Assembly: GCA_020342235.1 (NCBI GenBank)
Contig: CP073217.1
Coordinates: 372,001-436,000 of the forward strand
Origin: Saccharomycopsis phalli
Taxonomy: Eukaryota > Ascomycota > Saccharomycetes > Ascoideales > Saccharomycopsidaceae
DNA length: 64,000 nucleotides
Direction: 5' to 3'
In this document: piece by piece, positions 1 to 10,677 of the stretch
How positions within the stretch are numbered: position 1 is the stretch's first letter
How the letters are laid out: each line of letters opens with the position of its first letter
Notes under the pieces: model-generated
The model's database searches: none
The model's input: only the letters and a program-made list of their open reading frames with translations
What the model was told of the DNA's origin: nothing
Translations under genes and position numbers: made by a program

Positions 1-91
1 CAATTGTTGTCATTGTTGTCATGTATCCTGCTAATGCATCACTACCTAGTCCTATATCTCATATTCCACACCTATGCAACCCACTCAAATC

Positions 92-175
92 TCATAAATC
101 CGTGTTTAATGTACGCAAAATGGACTCGCAAATTCTCATAAATCCGTGTTAAACGTACGCAAAAATGGACTCGGC
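92..175. repeat. 44-bp tandem duplication across the KIN3 stop codon
   Basis: Two near-identical copies of a roughly 44-bp unit (beginning CTCATAAATCCGTGTT) lie head to tail. The inner copy contains the last codons and the stop of the kinase gene, and the outer copy lies just beyond it. A few single-base differences separate the copies. Confidence 0.7.
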
Positions 176-1569
176 GAGTTCTCCTCATAAAGCTCATTAT
201 AATACTTCTTCTTCTTGCTCAAAAACCCCGTACCATTGTGCTTATTCAACACATTTGTGCCCCCACTATTGGCATTCAAATTCTGACTACCAGTCACCCC
301 ACCATATATACTAGGACTCACTTCCTCGTCATACTGCTTCTTCTTGGGCTTGTAAGAATCAAGAAGCTGTTGCACAAACTGTGGTTGCTGAAGGAGCATC
401 TTGAGCCGGTTGGAAACCTCCTTGTCGACCACCGACTGGAACTCTTTCTGGTACTGGATACGAATCTCTTCAATCTCGTGCTCGATCGTCTTTTTCTGAT
501 AATCCATCTCCATGTTAAACTTCTCGGTCATGCGATTCTTCTCCAGAAGAAGCATGCTGTCCTTCATTTTAAGCGCATTTTCAAGTATGGCCTCCTTCAA
601 CTTCAAGTTCTTGTCCATCATATGCTCACGTGATTCAAGCTCGTGCTCCAGTGCTCGCAACCGGTTTTCGCGGAGCTTCAACTCAAACTCTTTGCGGAAA
701 ATCTTGATGCTAATTTCCTGAAGCAACGTGAAACTAGACGGGCGCTGCAGAATGTCTAGCACTATGCAAGCGCTTATCGTCATGCGTAACTTCTGAGAGT
801 ATTGCTCTGGTAACTCCGGAAACTCTCCCAGTTTGATCCGGGTCTGAAGCTGGAGATGCGTCTTCGCCTGAAACGGAGGCCGAAGTGCACAAAGTTCGTA
901 CATGACACAGCCCAAGGACCAAATGTCGCTAAGGGGGGTGTACGGCTTGTCCATCAACAACTCAGGGCTCATGTAGTAGGGGGTTCCAACATATGTGGTG
1001 GCAAATTCGCTTTCCAGAAGCAACAACTTGGCCAATCCAAAGTCCCCGAGCTTGACGATATTGTCCTTGAGCAAAAAAACGTTGTCTGGCTTGATATCCC
1101 GGTGGATGATCTTCATCTCATGATTAATCTCCGGCGGTTCCTGATCCTCCTCTGATTCCAGATGGAAGATTCCTCCCAATGGCGGTGGATCAACTCCATA
1201 ATGACACCGGTATAGCGCCATGACTAGCTGGGTAAAGATACTCCATATAAGATCTTCGTCCACATACTCGCCCTTTTTTTTGTGGCTCTTGATGATCTGA
1301 CTCAAATCGCCACCGTCACAGTACTCCATGTACAAATAAACCATGTGGTCCTCTGGAACGTGTTCATGATAGATATATTCCACGATATTCGGATGGTCCA
1401 ACAGCTTCAAGATGCGAAACTCGTCAATCAACTGCGACCGCTCCTTGGGGTTCATGTGAATATACGAAATCTCCTTTCTGACACAAAGCCGCCCATCACT
1501 CACTCTTCGCACTTTGCGCACATTTCCAAACGATCCACGGCCTATAAGCTCGAGCACTTCAAACTCCAT
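136..1569 (-). CDS. KIN3: NIMA-related Ser/Thr protein kinase (Kin3-like)
   Basis: A 477-residue protein kinase of the NIMA/NEK family, related to yeast Kin3, which acts in the DNA-damage response and mitosis. The catalytic domain fills about residues 1-290. It has a glycine loop GRGSFG (10-15), a VAIK-type lysine in CVRKE (Lys32), the catalytic loop HRDIKPDN near 155-162, a DFG motif, and the activation segment GTPYYMSPE typical of NEKs. An acidic, proline-containing insert sits before the catalytic loop, as in other fungal Kin3 proteins. Residues about 300-405 form a charged coiled coil, and the tail is Ser/Asn/Lys-rich. The ATG at 1569 gives the canonical N terminus MEFEVLELIGRG. CACGTG motifs lie upstream near 1650 and 1803. 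Family assignment is secure; the exact orthologue is inferred. Confidence 0.93.
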   Translation of the reverse strand: MEFEVLELIGRGSFGNVRKVRRVSDGRLCVRKEISYIHMNPKERSQLIDEFRILKLLDHPNIVEYIYHEHVPEDHMVYLYMEYCDGGDLSQIIKSHKKKGEYVDEDLIWSIFTQLVMALYRCHYGVDPPPLGGIFHLESEEDQEPPEINHEMKIIHRDIKPDNVFLLKDNIVKLGDFGLAKLLLLESEFATTYVGTPYYMSPELLMDKPYTPLSDIWSLGCVMYELCALRPPFQAKTHLQLQTRIKLGEFPELPEQYSQKLRMTISACIVLDILQRPSSFTLLQEISIKIFRKEFELKLRENRLRALEHELESREHMMDKNLKLKEAILENALKMKDSMLLLEKNRMTEKFNMEMDYQKKTIEHEIEEIRIQYQKEFQSVVDKEVSNRLKMLLQQPQFVQQLLDSYKPKKKQYDEEVSPSIYGGVTGSQNLNANSGGTNVLNKHNGTGFLSKKKKYYNELYEENSPSPFLRTFNTDL

Positions 1570-2335
1570 TTGTGTTGTGAAGGAAGTAGTTTCAGCTTAC
1601 AACAATTGTTTATTTACATTTTGCCATATTAGCATTGGAGTGCGATTAGTGGTCACGTGTGGGGCAATGCAATGGTCAATGCCAAATTTCCAACGTCCAA
1701 TGTCCATTGTCCAATAGCAATATTATTTGAAATGATAAATCCACACATTCACATTGACAATATCAAGTCGTTTGCCTAAACGTCAATCATCATATCGTTG
1801 ATCACGTGATATTGGTTGCTACTATTTCCAGTATTCATATTGCTAGCCTTTTTGAGTGCTCATAGTAAAAGGCAATGTGTATAAAAGTCCAGAGTGTTGA
1901 GCATTGGATTCTCGTCCAATGGCGAATTCTATATTAAATTTTTTTTCCACTTGGAATCTGGTAAATCAAAGATATACTACCGAAATTCAATACTTTGGGT
2001 GGTTCGTACCGTTTGCGTGGTCATATTGTACATTCAGTGGACTGCAGGTGAATACATATAAATGGCATTTTGATGACAATTGAATTTATTGAATAGTTGG
2101 CTTTATTAAACAATTGACTTCATTGATAGTTGACTTCAATGGCTGTTGACTTCATTGATATACTATTTAATAAACCAGTCATTCTTCATTTTCAAAACTA
2201 TAGAGACGATCCGATTTCCGGACTAATTGAATCCATCTCCAACTTTGCCTCAGCTTCGGCACGAACTAATGAAAGAAATGCTATGTCCAGGATTAAACCA
2301 TGGGCTGTAAAGAGATTTACGAATTTCATCCCATA
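1570..2335. other. intergenic region upstream of the kinase gene
   Basis: I see no supported gene here. Two CACGTG motifs (about 1653 and 1803) could bind a Cbf1/Pho4-type bHLH factor. The rest is AT-rich, with short direct repeats of a TTGACTTCATTGATA type around 2100-2160. Confidence 0.5.
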
Positions 2336-2530
2336 GGATTAAAACTCAGGGATTAATATATCTTTCCTCACTAGGTTAAAACTCAAGGATTAGTATGTCT
2401 TCCTCATCAGGCTAAAACTCAAGGATTAATATATCTTCCCCACAAGGCTCAAACTCAAGGATTAATATATCTGTCCTCATCGGGTTAATTCTAAAGGATT
2501 AATACCATCAGATTAAAACTATAGGTGCCA
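2336..2530. repeat. imperfect minisatellite, about 43-bp unit, 4-5 copies
   Basis: Repeated units of the form AAAACTCAAGGATTAATATAT followed by CTTCCTCA.. and a gap of similar length. The copies are diverged, so the array is not recent. Confidence 0.75.
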
Positions 2531-2559
2531 TCCATTTATATTAATAAAATGAAAACTAT

Positions 2560-3400
2560 AAAGGGAATCATTTTCTTGAGAAGAAAGTATCGCAGTGGTA
2601 ATCCCAAGGCTTGTCATCCGATAAGTCTTTTAAACTTTATGAGGGTCTTTGAATCAATAATGACCTTTAGAAGCGACTACGAGACCATATTGGCAAGGTA
2701 ACTGGCTTTATTAATACACCACGATATAGAAGTCGCTGGTGATTTATGTAGCCCTCTCAGAGAGCCTTGGAATATGCCACAGGTCCAGGACGGGCTTTGG
2801 CTATGCAGAAAGTCTCTGTATACTCCATTCTCTGCAAAAACCAGCAGTTTGTTCCTCTATTTCCCAATGACAAACCTTGAGGAGAAACTAGGAATAACTA
2901 GACACTACGCAATGCTTTAAAAATATTTTGCTGGACTCGATTAAAGAGTGTTACGGAAAAGATACGTGCGTAACCCGCACCACTTTCCCCAAGAATCATC
3001 ACTCATAGAGGATGCGAGCTGACTTGGTTCAAGTCATTTACACATCTTGTCACTTATGGACTAGAACCTTTCACCACAAGTTGATATACTCTGCTTACGC
3101 TACCCAGCAAGGTCATTCAATAAAGTTGCATCAAATATAAATCAACTCGCGGAAAAGATTCAAGGCTAGTGCCAAGAGATATCTCTCCTACTACAGGGTT
3201 CTATGTGGACTCCATGTCGCTACAGGCAAGAACATACAAACACATTGCTCGTTATTGCTGGACGATTAATCTTTACAGCAAGGCTACCAGTTCCTGGGTC
3301 CATGACTCTGTGTATACATTTTTAAGATCTAGTGAACGTTTTTATCGATCGGTCCCATTTAGCGGTTCCATCCTTGGCTTGGAACGGTGAAATATCAGCC
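2560..3400 (+). mobile_element. decayed non-LTR reverse transcriptase remnant
   Basis: Conceptual translation gives short stretches that echo the reverse transcriptase of the complete LINE at 35-40 kb. One reads HPISLLNFMRVFESIMT (compare RPISLLNILGKIFESIMT) near 2610-2670, and another reads TYGLEPF (compare SYGLEVF) near 3050. Many stops and frame changes interrupt it, so it is an old, inactive fossil. Boundaries are approximate; no tail or target duplication is recognisable. Confidence 0.5.
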
Positions 3401-3627
3401 TCCTTTACTGGATACTAATATAACTATAGATTACAAATAAATCTTATTTTTATTTAAGTTGACTAGTTTGTGCCTCTGAATGTGGTCTGTATTTTGCTCA
3501 TTCCAAGGACTCTAGCACGATACTCATCAGGTCAGTTTACTCAATGTAAAGAGACAAGCTCTACAATCATTTACACTGCTTATATTCAAATATTTAAACT
3601 ATTCGCGCAGCATTTGACAGCTTACAT

Positions 3628-5229
3628 CTAGATTGGAACACCGTCCTTCACTGGCATGATATAGTTATAAGTTCCATAGCATGCCTTTTGGAATTGGGAC
3701 TTCTCGTAAACCCCCTCCAAGTGCTTCAAAAAGCTATCCAACTTACACCATCCATCGGCACGGTCCTCGCAAAACTCTGGAATATTCTTGCTCAACGAGA
3801 GAGTGTTGTCGTTCAAAAGAACATGGACATATTGCGTAGTCTTGCTGCCAGCAACAGACTCGGCATGACGGTCGGCCGGAACTTCCTCATCACACTCGAT
3901 AATTTCGAAGTTCATTTGAGCCGCAAACGGTGTGATCTTGGAAATGTCAAAGAACTGCTTGTCCGTCTTTGGTCCCTGGAACGTCCAGTTTGCTTTAAAT
4001 TGCTCAAATCCCATGGCAGTGATGATGTTCACAATCGAGGCGTCGTGCACAAAATCAAGGTACATGTTCTGGTCAAGCGGGAAGTAGTATGGATTGGCGT
4101 TGATGGTGGAGTTCTCAGTGGTCTGGGTGTCGCTGCTGTATGGAGTTTTGAGCAATCTGTCTCTGAATTCTTCGACCCAACCAGCACCCATGGCACGAGA
4201 CAATGGACTACCAAATGAGCTCTCAGCGTACCATTTGACCGACTGGAGGTACTCGTATCCCTCCCACTCCTCCTGGGAGAATAATGGGCAGAATTTCGAA
4301 GCTCCCAAGGAAGAAGTCTCGTAAGCACACATGGTCTGTAACTCAACCACCTGGTCGGTGGTGAACTGGAACCCTGAGATTTGGCTGTTGATACGCTTTA
4401 CTGCGGCAGCAAGATAGTTCTCCTTGAATGTGTCGGCTTGTGGGTACTTGATTTTTCCGTAGGTTTGTCTGTTGTTTGGACAGTCGTACCATGCTGCAAG
4501 GGTATTGTTGTAGCCAGGCCCCTCAACAAGTAACTCCAAAAAGGCATGCTTTTGCCAGTCAAGACCAAAGAATCCGTTTAAAAAGTACAATGCGGTCTTG
4601 GTCATTCTCTCTTGGGAGGTCGACCGCACAACAATCTTGTCTTGCATGTTTTCCCAGTCAAAGAGTCCTCCGTACCGGAAAAACGTCTTGGCGCCCTTGT
4701 CAAACAATTGCTTGTTTCCAAGCGTGATGAGAATGTTAGAGCCCAACTTGCTGTTCCAGTCGTTCAAAAACTCCAACTCGCCAGTCGCATGGAACTTTGC
4801 GTCCTTCAAAACGTTGACAAACTTCATGGTGGAGTCTGGGTACCGCGACCCATGACGCGACAAAAAGTGCAATTGCTTCACACGACACTGGCCTGGCATT
4901 CCGTAATTGTAAACCCCAAACCCGTCGCTCACATAATAAGGACTAAGCGTGGAAAACATCTCTTGGATACTGCGGTCCTCTTTCTTATGATCAAACGACT
5001 GGATGTTCTTTTCAATGTCCTGTGGGATCTGGTAAACCGAATCGGGAGTGCCGGTGACAGCGGCAACCGTATCTGTTTGAACTAACATTGGGGCAGCACC
5101 AGTTGCCGTTGATCCAAGATGGCCAATGTAGGTTGGAAACAGAGCCACGGTTTGGTCGGCATGGATTGGCTTAGCATTTGAAATGGCAGATAAAAGGGAT
5201 AATATAATTGTCAATGAGAGAATCATCAT
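3628..5229 (-). CDS. secreted histidine acid phosphatase (Pho5-like)
   Basis: A 533-residue secreted phosphomonoesterase of the histidine acid phosphatase family, which releases phosphate from extracellular organic esters. The nucleophile motif RHGSRYP lies near residue 125 and the C-terminal proton-donor HD motif in LDFVHDASIVN, so the catalytic pair is intact. The ATG at 5229 opens with a classical signal peptide (MMILSLTIILSLLSAISNA); an upstream in-frame ATG at 5301 would bury it behind 24 polar residues and is less likely. Several N-x-S/T sites and paired cysteines fit an exported glycoprotein. A CACGTG sits about 220 bp upstream of the chosen start, which fits Pho4-type phosphate control. 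Gene symbol left open because yeasts carry several paralogues. Confidence 0.92.
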   Translation of the reverse strand: MMILSLTIILSLLSAISNAKPIHADQTVALFPTYIGHLGSTATGAAPMLVQTDTVAAVTGTPDSVYQIPQDIEKNIQSFDHKKEDRSIQEMFSTLSPYYVSDGFGVYNYGMPGQCRVKQLHFLSRHGSRYPDSTMKFVNVLKDAKFHATGELEFLNDWNSKLGSNILITLGNKQLFDKGAKTFFRYGGLFDWENMQDKIVVRSTSQERMTKTALYFLNGFFGLDWQKHAFLELLVEGPGYNNTLAAWYDCPNNRQTYGKIKYPQADTFKENYLAAAVKRINSQISGFQFTTDQVVELQTMCAYETSSLGASKFCPLFSQEEWEGYEYLQSVKWYAESSFGSPLSRAMGAGWVEEFRDRLLKTPYSSDTQTTENSTINANPYYFPLDQNMYLDFVHDASIVNIITAMGFEQFKANWTFQGPKTDKQFFDISKITPFAAQMNFEIIECDEEVPADRHAESVAGSKTTQYVHVLLNDNTLSLSKNIPEFCEDRADGWCKLDSFLKHLEGVYEKSQFQKACYGTYNYIMPVKDGVPI

Positions 5230-5448
5230 TGTCTGACTACAATTACCAGCGATCAAGGGTGGTTTATAGTCCCTGAAAATACGGCATATCCTTTCATGCA
5301 TTGGCAGGAATTGGTGCCTCGCGTTTCAAACATACCTGGCCAGGAGCCATCAAATGAACGTGGGGCAATTTATGGCATTGTACTATATTTCTTCATCACT
5401 GGATGCCTATTTTGTTGTCCTTTTCTTGGCAGTGAAGGTATGGCCGCA

Positions 5449-5454
5449 CACGTG
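5449..5454. promoter_or_regulatory. CACGTG (Pho4/Cbf1-type E-box) upstream of acid phosphatase
   Basis: A palindromic CACGTG within GCACACGTGTCACG, about 220 bp upstream of the acid phosphatase start. This core is the known Pho4 target in yeasts, so phosphate-starvation induction is plausible; binding is inferred. Confidence 0.5.
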
Positions 5455-6812
5455 TCACGGATCATGAGCTTGAGATGGAAAAATATGGACAATTGTGCAA
5501 GTATCCGTTAGTTTGTGCTGTTTGTATGGATTTATTTGTACTGCTTGTATGGGTTGATTTGTGAGTTCCTTGTGATATTCTTTTCTATTTGTTTGAGGAT
5601 ACTTTGTTGATGATACTGAGGCTACGATTTTCCAGACGGTGAAATGCCATGCGTAACATACATGTGCCATATTGGAGATCATGGGCCTTTGAAATGATGC
5701 TAATGCTAATTGGTTTGAAAATAATGATAGTTTGCCTATGTAAGTGTTTTGTTGAGTGAAACCGGCAAAAGGTTGTAGTTTGCTAGGACGATAAGGATCC
5801 ATCAAGTGCATTATTTCTAACATTGAATCATCCAATTTCAAAGGGGCAAATATAGTGATGTTCTCTGGGTACGATGCTGGTGGTGATTATTACAACAGCC
5901 GTTTGGGTATGCACTTTGCTTGATGGAACAATGAATGCACGAATGATTAAAATGGATAACGAATGATTGAAATTAATAATGACAATAGTATTAATTTTCG
6001 CCGTCTCATGAAGTTGATACTAGTTGGCTCTTTGCAAATTTTAAACTTGTATCCTGTCTGACTTGCATTGTGAGAGCCAGACTACAAATCCATATTTGGA
6101 TAAACAGTAATTATTCAAGTTGGGAATATGGCGAAAGAAGTAGCAAAGAGGAGTTTGAAAGTAATTGTTGGAATTTTAGGAATGCAGGAAATTAGGAAAT
6201 TAAAGCATCAAATGAAATTCTTTTATAGGACGTTAGGAAGAGTACCATGCTACGCAAGGCAACCTGATTACTCTAGCAAAATACATTTCCTCAATGACGT
6301 AGCACAGTTTTACCAATGCCGGTTACAGTTTTACCAATGCCAGTTAATGGGTTGTCTCTGGGGCAGAGTTTCTGAAGGCGTCGTCTTTTCGTAGACGAGA
6401 GGTATAGTTCTACGAGGCTAATGTAGTTGTAGCGGTGGATAAGGGTTTGATATACAATTGTAATTACACATTAAAAATTACGCACTTGCATACTTACACA
6501 CTTGCACATTTCCACATTTCTACTGGCATGTCCAATTTAGTCAACACTAAATCCCCAAGTGCAAACGAAAATTCCACACATGACAACTCTCCCTACTGTA
6601 TCCTAGTCCCAATTACGTATCCAAATATACCTGCTAAAAATACACCTGCTAAAAATACACCTGCTAAAAATACACCTGCTAAAAAATACCGGCTAAAAAT
6701 ACCGGCTAAAAGTATATACTTCTAGTACACGGCACCGGCGCACTGTGTATCACGTGACATATATCACGTGTTAATGAGTATTACGCCATGGGCCGAGGTT
6801 CATCACTGGTAA
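5455..6812. other. intergenic region, no supported gene
   Basis: Only short non-conserved open frames occur. A 15-bp repeat ACACCTGCTAAAAAT is present about four times near 6627-6690. Two CACGTG motifs near 6752 and 6766 lie just upstream of the next gene. Confidence 0.5.
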
Positions 6813-7931
6813 ATGACGGTATTAACGATTGAGGACCGCGATTTCTACCACAAAATCACCTTCAATGACACAGTCAGGTTCCAAGTATCCGACTCTCCTG
6901 CCCAATACAACGTCAGCAAAGCCCGACTTCCTGCCCACCTCAAGCAGCCAGTTACCATAGTTGATTCGATCAATTCGGGCAAAGGGCGATCTTTGGATAC
7001 AGACTGGTACAAAGCGGCCTTGGAGCCGATATTCCGGATTTTAGAGGTCCCCGTGACGTATTTAGAGACCAGCAGTGGAGCTTCGATGCGGGAATTTGCG
7101 TTGAAATTGCCTCGAGGCAAGTCGACGGTTGTGATTATCTCTGGCGACACATCGGTGAACGAGCTAGTCAATGGGATTCCCACCAATGAGAGCCGGGAGC
7201 TCACGATTGCGTTGATCCCTGCAGGAACTGGGAATGCCTTTTCCTTGGAGTTGGGCATTTTGTCACTGGTGGATGGGATCTTGAAACTCTTTAGCACGCG
7301 GAAAACCGCGCCGTTTGCCCTCTACGACGCACGGTTTGATGCAGGTGCGTACCTCTACAAGAGCAATGAGCCGGTTTGTTCGTTGAAGTTCTTTGTAGTG
7401 TTGTCCTGGGGCCTCCATGCGGCAATTGTCAGTGATAGCGATAGTCCTGAGCTCCGGAAATTGGGGAATTCAAGGTTCCAGCGAGCAGCAGAGGAGAATC
7501 TTGCGCAGGTGAAACAGGAATACCGCGGAACAGTCACTGTGGGAGGTATACCACTTGGTACCGACAGCCATGGATATTTCTTGTTCTCGTTGGTGAAGCG
7601 ACTCGAAAAGACGTTCCCCATCTCCCCCCAATCCAACTACCTCCTCAAGAAAGCTTACATTTTCGATATTCCCTATATCCACACCGATCCTCCCAACCAA
7701 GAGTTGGTGGACGTCCTCGGGAAGGTATACCAAGGGGGCGGGCACGTTTCGGACCCACGTGCCGCCTACATTGAGGTGCCGGTGGACGTTGGGTTCCGAG
7801 TGGAGATTTCCGCGACGAGCAAACGACACCAACGTGTTTGTGTTGATGGGGAGATTGTGGTGGCGCGTGCGGTGGACGTGGTTTACTTGGGCAGTACCAT
7901 TGGCGAGTTGGATCTTCGGGTTTTGGTCTGA
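6813..7931 (+). CDS. diacylglycerol/sphingoid-base kinase-like lipid kinase
   Basis: A 372-residue protein of the DAGK catalytic-domain superfamily, which includes sphingoid long-chain-base kinases Lcb4/Lcb5. The nucleotide-binding region reads SGDTSVNELVNG at about residues 112-123 where the family usually has GGDGTxxEVxNG. It is followed by PAGTGNAFSLELG, matching the family PxGTGN motif. The C-terminal half contains DGE (VCVDGEIV), also typical. The protein is much shorter than Lcb4 (over 600 residues) and lacks its N-terminal extension, so it is probably a distinct small paralogue; substrate unknown. The altered glycine loop leaves activity uncertain. Tandem CACGTG motifs lie 40-60 bp upstream. 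Confidence 0.72.
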   Translation: MTVLTIEDRDFYHKITFNDTVRFQVSDSPAQYNVSKARLPAHLKQPVTIVDSINSGKGRSLDTDWYKAALEPIFRILEVPVTYLETSSGASMREFALKLPRGKSTVVIISGDTSVNELVNGIPTNESRELTIALIPAGTGNAFSLELGILSLVDGILKLFSTRKTAPFALYDARFDAGAYLYKSNEPVCSLKFFVVLSWGLHAAIVSDSDSPELRKLGNSRFQRAAEENLAQVKQEYRGTVTVGGIPLGTDSHGYFLFSLVKRLEKTFPISPQSNYLLKKAYIFDIPYIHTDPPNQELVDVLGKVYQGGGHVSDPRAAYIEVPVDVGFRVEISATSKRHQRVCVDGEIVVARAVDVVYLGSTIGELDLRVLV

Positions 7932-8033
7932 GAAATTCCACTTTTCTTGCCGTAAACGGCACTGACATTCCACTAGTGCCAGTGGAGTGGGCACGGAATA
8001 TATTACGGCGAGACGGCCGGATTATTTGGCTCA

Positions 8034-9392
8034 ATGAATCTTTATTTTTTTCTCTTGTTTCTCACTGTTCACTGGAGCATAGCCCTGCCGGTTGGCAACC
8101 TGTTGGAGAAGCGGGATCCTTTGGGGTTTGGTATTGTTGAGGGCTTGACCAAGTTGGGTGGTATGCTTGGGAAGCTTGGAAAGGCTGGTAAGACTGAGGC
8201 TAGTGTTGCTAAAGCTGGGTCTGAAGCTGGAAAGCTTGGGTCTAGTGCTGGAAAAGTTGGGTCTGAAGCTGGCGGATTGGCTGGCTCAAAGCCAGTAGAG
8301 CCTCAACCAGCACCTCAAGCTGCACCTCAACCATCCAAGCCTCAACCTCATACACCATCGGCCAATACCCTTTTATCCTCTGCTTCTCCATTACCAACAG
8401 TAACAAAGTCAGCAGAGTCGCCGGCCTCTCTTTCACCAGACGCAGCATTGCCTGTCCAGACCCAAGCAAAGAATGAGGAAAACCAAGCAAGTCAGTCTAC
8501 TCCAGATAGCCAGGCAAAACAACCTGCACCAGATAGCCAAGCAAAACAACCTGCACCAGATAGCCAAGCAAAACAACCTTCACCAGCAGAAAGCCCAGAG
8601 GCAGCCTCAACTAATCCCGAAGACACTAAATCAACCCCGGAAAACGGCGCCGCTGTACCAGTACCGGCTCCTCCTCCCAGTGGGATGATGGACAAGCTCA
8701 ACAAATACGGTAATGCCGCCAATTTGCTCGTGATGCCGCTCATGATTCTTCCAGTAGTGATGCAGTTCTTCACCACGGGCAAGGACGGTAAGTCCACACT
8801 CACTTCCACCACGGGATTCAACACAATAGCTGTCACCGACAATTGTCAGGCGGCTGGTTTGACTGCACCAAATAATCCAACCCTTGTTGCCAGTGCCAGT
8901 GCTGCTTGTGTGGCTACCGGTGGAACTCCTCTGGCTCATCCTCCAGTCACTACGGTTGTTCTTCCTCCTCAAACCGTCGCTGGGGTCAGCACTATCATGG
9001 AGGGTGCTCAAAACAATGTGCCTCTCACTCAGCCTCCAGTTGCTCCTACTCCACCTGCACAAGCTCAACCTCAAGCTCCAGCTCCAGCTCCAGCTCCAGT
9101 TCCAGCCCCAGTACATGTTCCTCAGGCCGCTCCACAAATCGAACATCCAGCTCGAATTCAGCCACTTATTGATAACGTTGTGCCAGTGGTGACTCCTGTC
9201 AATAAAGACGTTGTGCCTGCTGGCCAGCCAACTTCCGTTTCAGAAACTCCAGCCATTCAGCTGACGGCTGCAGTTTCTCTGTCATTGCTACAAGAAACCA
9301 TGCAACCCTCGCTGATTCTGACGTCATTTTCTCCTCAGGTATCGCCTTCAGCCAGTGAGACTGTAGTAACGACACATGCCACTACAGCTTGA
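8034..9392 (+). CDS. secreted Pro/Ala/Gln-rich low-complexity protein
   Basis: A 452-residue protein I cannot assign to a family. It opens with a signal peptide (MNLYFFLLFLTVHWSIA) and a short propeptide ending in LLEKR, a Kex2-type site, followed by a Gly/Lys/Ala-rich segment. Residues about 85-215 are Pro/Ser/Gln-rich and include three copies of a PDSQAKQPA unit. A hydrophobic stretch (AANLLVMPLMILPVVMQFF) near 230 could be membrane-associated. The rest is Pro/Ala/Thr/Val-rich, with a run of PAPAPAPVPAPV. Such composition suits a cell-wall or matrix protein. It converges on a gene of similar architecture at 11552-12634. Function unknown. Confidence 0.75.
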   Translation: MNLYFFLLFLTVHWSIALPVGNLLEKRDPLGFGIVEGLTKLGGMLGKLGKAGKTEASVAKAGSEAGKLGSSAGKVGSEAGGLAGSKPVEPQPAPQAAPQPSKPQPHTPSANTLLSSASPLPTVTKSAESPASLSPDAALPVQTQAKNEENQASQSTPDSQAKQPAPDSQAKQPAPDSQAKQPSPAESPEAASTNPEDTKSTPENGAAVPVPAPPPSGMMDKLNKYGNAANLLVMPLMILPVVMQFFTTGKDGKSTLTSTTGFNTIAVTDNCQAAGLTAPNNPTLVASASAACVATGGTPLAHPPVTTVVLPPQTVAGVSTIMEGAQNNVPLTQPPVAPTPPAQAQPQAPAPAPAPVPAPVHVPQAAPQIEHPARIQPLIDNVVPVVTPVNKDVVPAGQPTSVSETPAIQLTAAVSLSLLQETMQPSLILTSFSPQVSPSASETVVTTHATTA

Positions 9393-9954
9393 TTGTGGTG
9401 TCGCTACTACAACTTTGCATAGACTTTTCAAGTAATTGACGAAATTCATGGTACCTTTTGTACATTATTCATTGGCAATTATCTTCCGTGCCATTCAACA
9501 AATTCCATCTACTCAACTTTTCAATTGCCTGCTAGTCACTATATCCTGTGACTCTCTTTTGTTGTTTTTGTCATTATCTTGTCGTTTCTCCTGAGTCACC
9601 AATTCCAAATGCTCTTTTACAGCTCGTCCGAGCCTGGTGGTTCTTAACAAGACAGTACCTATCCACTTGTCATAATCTGTTTCGTTGAGCTCGCTTTACA
9701 CAATTTCACAACTTGGCATTGGTTAATTTTATACTCAATTCCTACAATGTCTCATCATTGTACTGAATAGACTAAATTGCATCGTGCTGAAATTTATATT
9801 TCGCAGCTTGATAATTAGTGTTATACAAGACCATTTGTGTGTGGTCGGAGTTATTTTTCTTTTATTCATCAAATATACAACTATAGTTACTTGATTACCA
9901 CTGTTCCAATGCAACAAAATATCTTCCAATGGCCCGACCCAGTGTTTCTTCTAC
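9393..9954. other. intergenic region, nothing recognised
   Basis: AT-rich sequence downstream of the secreted-protein gene. No coding, RNA or repeat feature can be supported. Confidence 0.4.
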
Positions 9955-10192
9955 AACGTAGCTAAGGAGATCTGGTCTTTGGTATTAAAGACTGAGACGG
10001 CTGTAATGATAAAGGTTTACCCTAGTATTTTTATATTTTGGTTCGTCCTTCTATTCCTTTTAGAGAGCCAGGACTTTTCCTTTTTCATTATTATTTCTGC
10101 AAAGAAAACGAGTCTCCGTTTCCCAAGTATAAATAGTGAAGCAAATATATTTCAGCTATTTTACCAACTCGAATCCTAGTTACTATATTACA
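9955..10192 (+). mobile_element. LTR-like solo fragment (fossil)
   Basis: Shares with copies near 29.9 kb and 43.8 kb a block with a TATAAATAG-like box followed by a conserved terminus of the type ACTCGTAT..TAGTTACTATATTACA. Organisation and repetition suggest a decayed solo LTR. The left boundary is not defined and no coding part is present. Confidence 0.4.
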
Positions 10193-10677
10193 AGTCATCT
10201 ATAATAATTTCAATCATTCAAAGAAAAAAATAAATATATAGTCATGTATAATTAAAACAACAATGTCTGAGAAAGAGGGACAAAATATCCTGGTCGAATC
10301 ACCATGCTTCTGGTGACATATAGCTAAATAGAAAATAAGCACTATAAAAGAAAAAAAAGTATACAGTCTAACATTTTACAAAACTTTCAAGTCCCTTGCA
10401 ACAAGAGAGTCATGTTGTGGTTCAATCACGTGATTGAAATAATTTAAGACCACAGTTCGTCTGCAGGTAACGTGCTTCACGTGATGTAAGCATGCCGCAT
10501 GGCTTGATGAAATTGATGCTGGTACTACTTAGGGTGCTTATCATAAGAGCAAAGCTCTAAATTTGTTCAACAGGTTTCCTATTCCATCGGCTATTTGGCT
10601 GCAAAGGAATAAGGTTGTCAATTTCATCGTCTAGAGAGTGACATTGTTACACACTTGTGCACAAATATTTAGTTAAT

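Noticed and set aside
6435-6725. 96-codon frame ending in NTPAK repeats
   Set aside because: Explained by the 15-bp ACACCTGCTAAAAAT repeat; first part unlike any protein.
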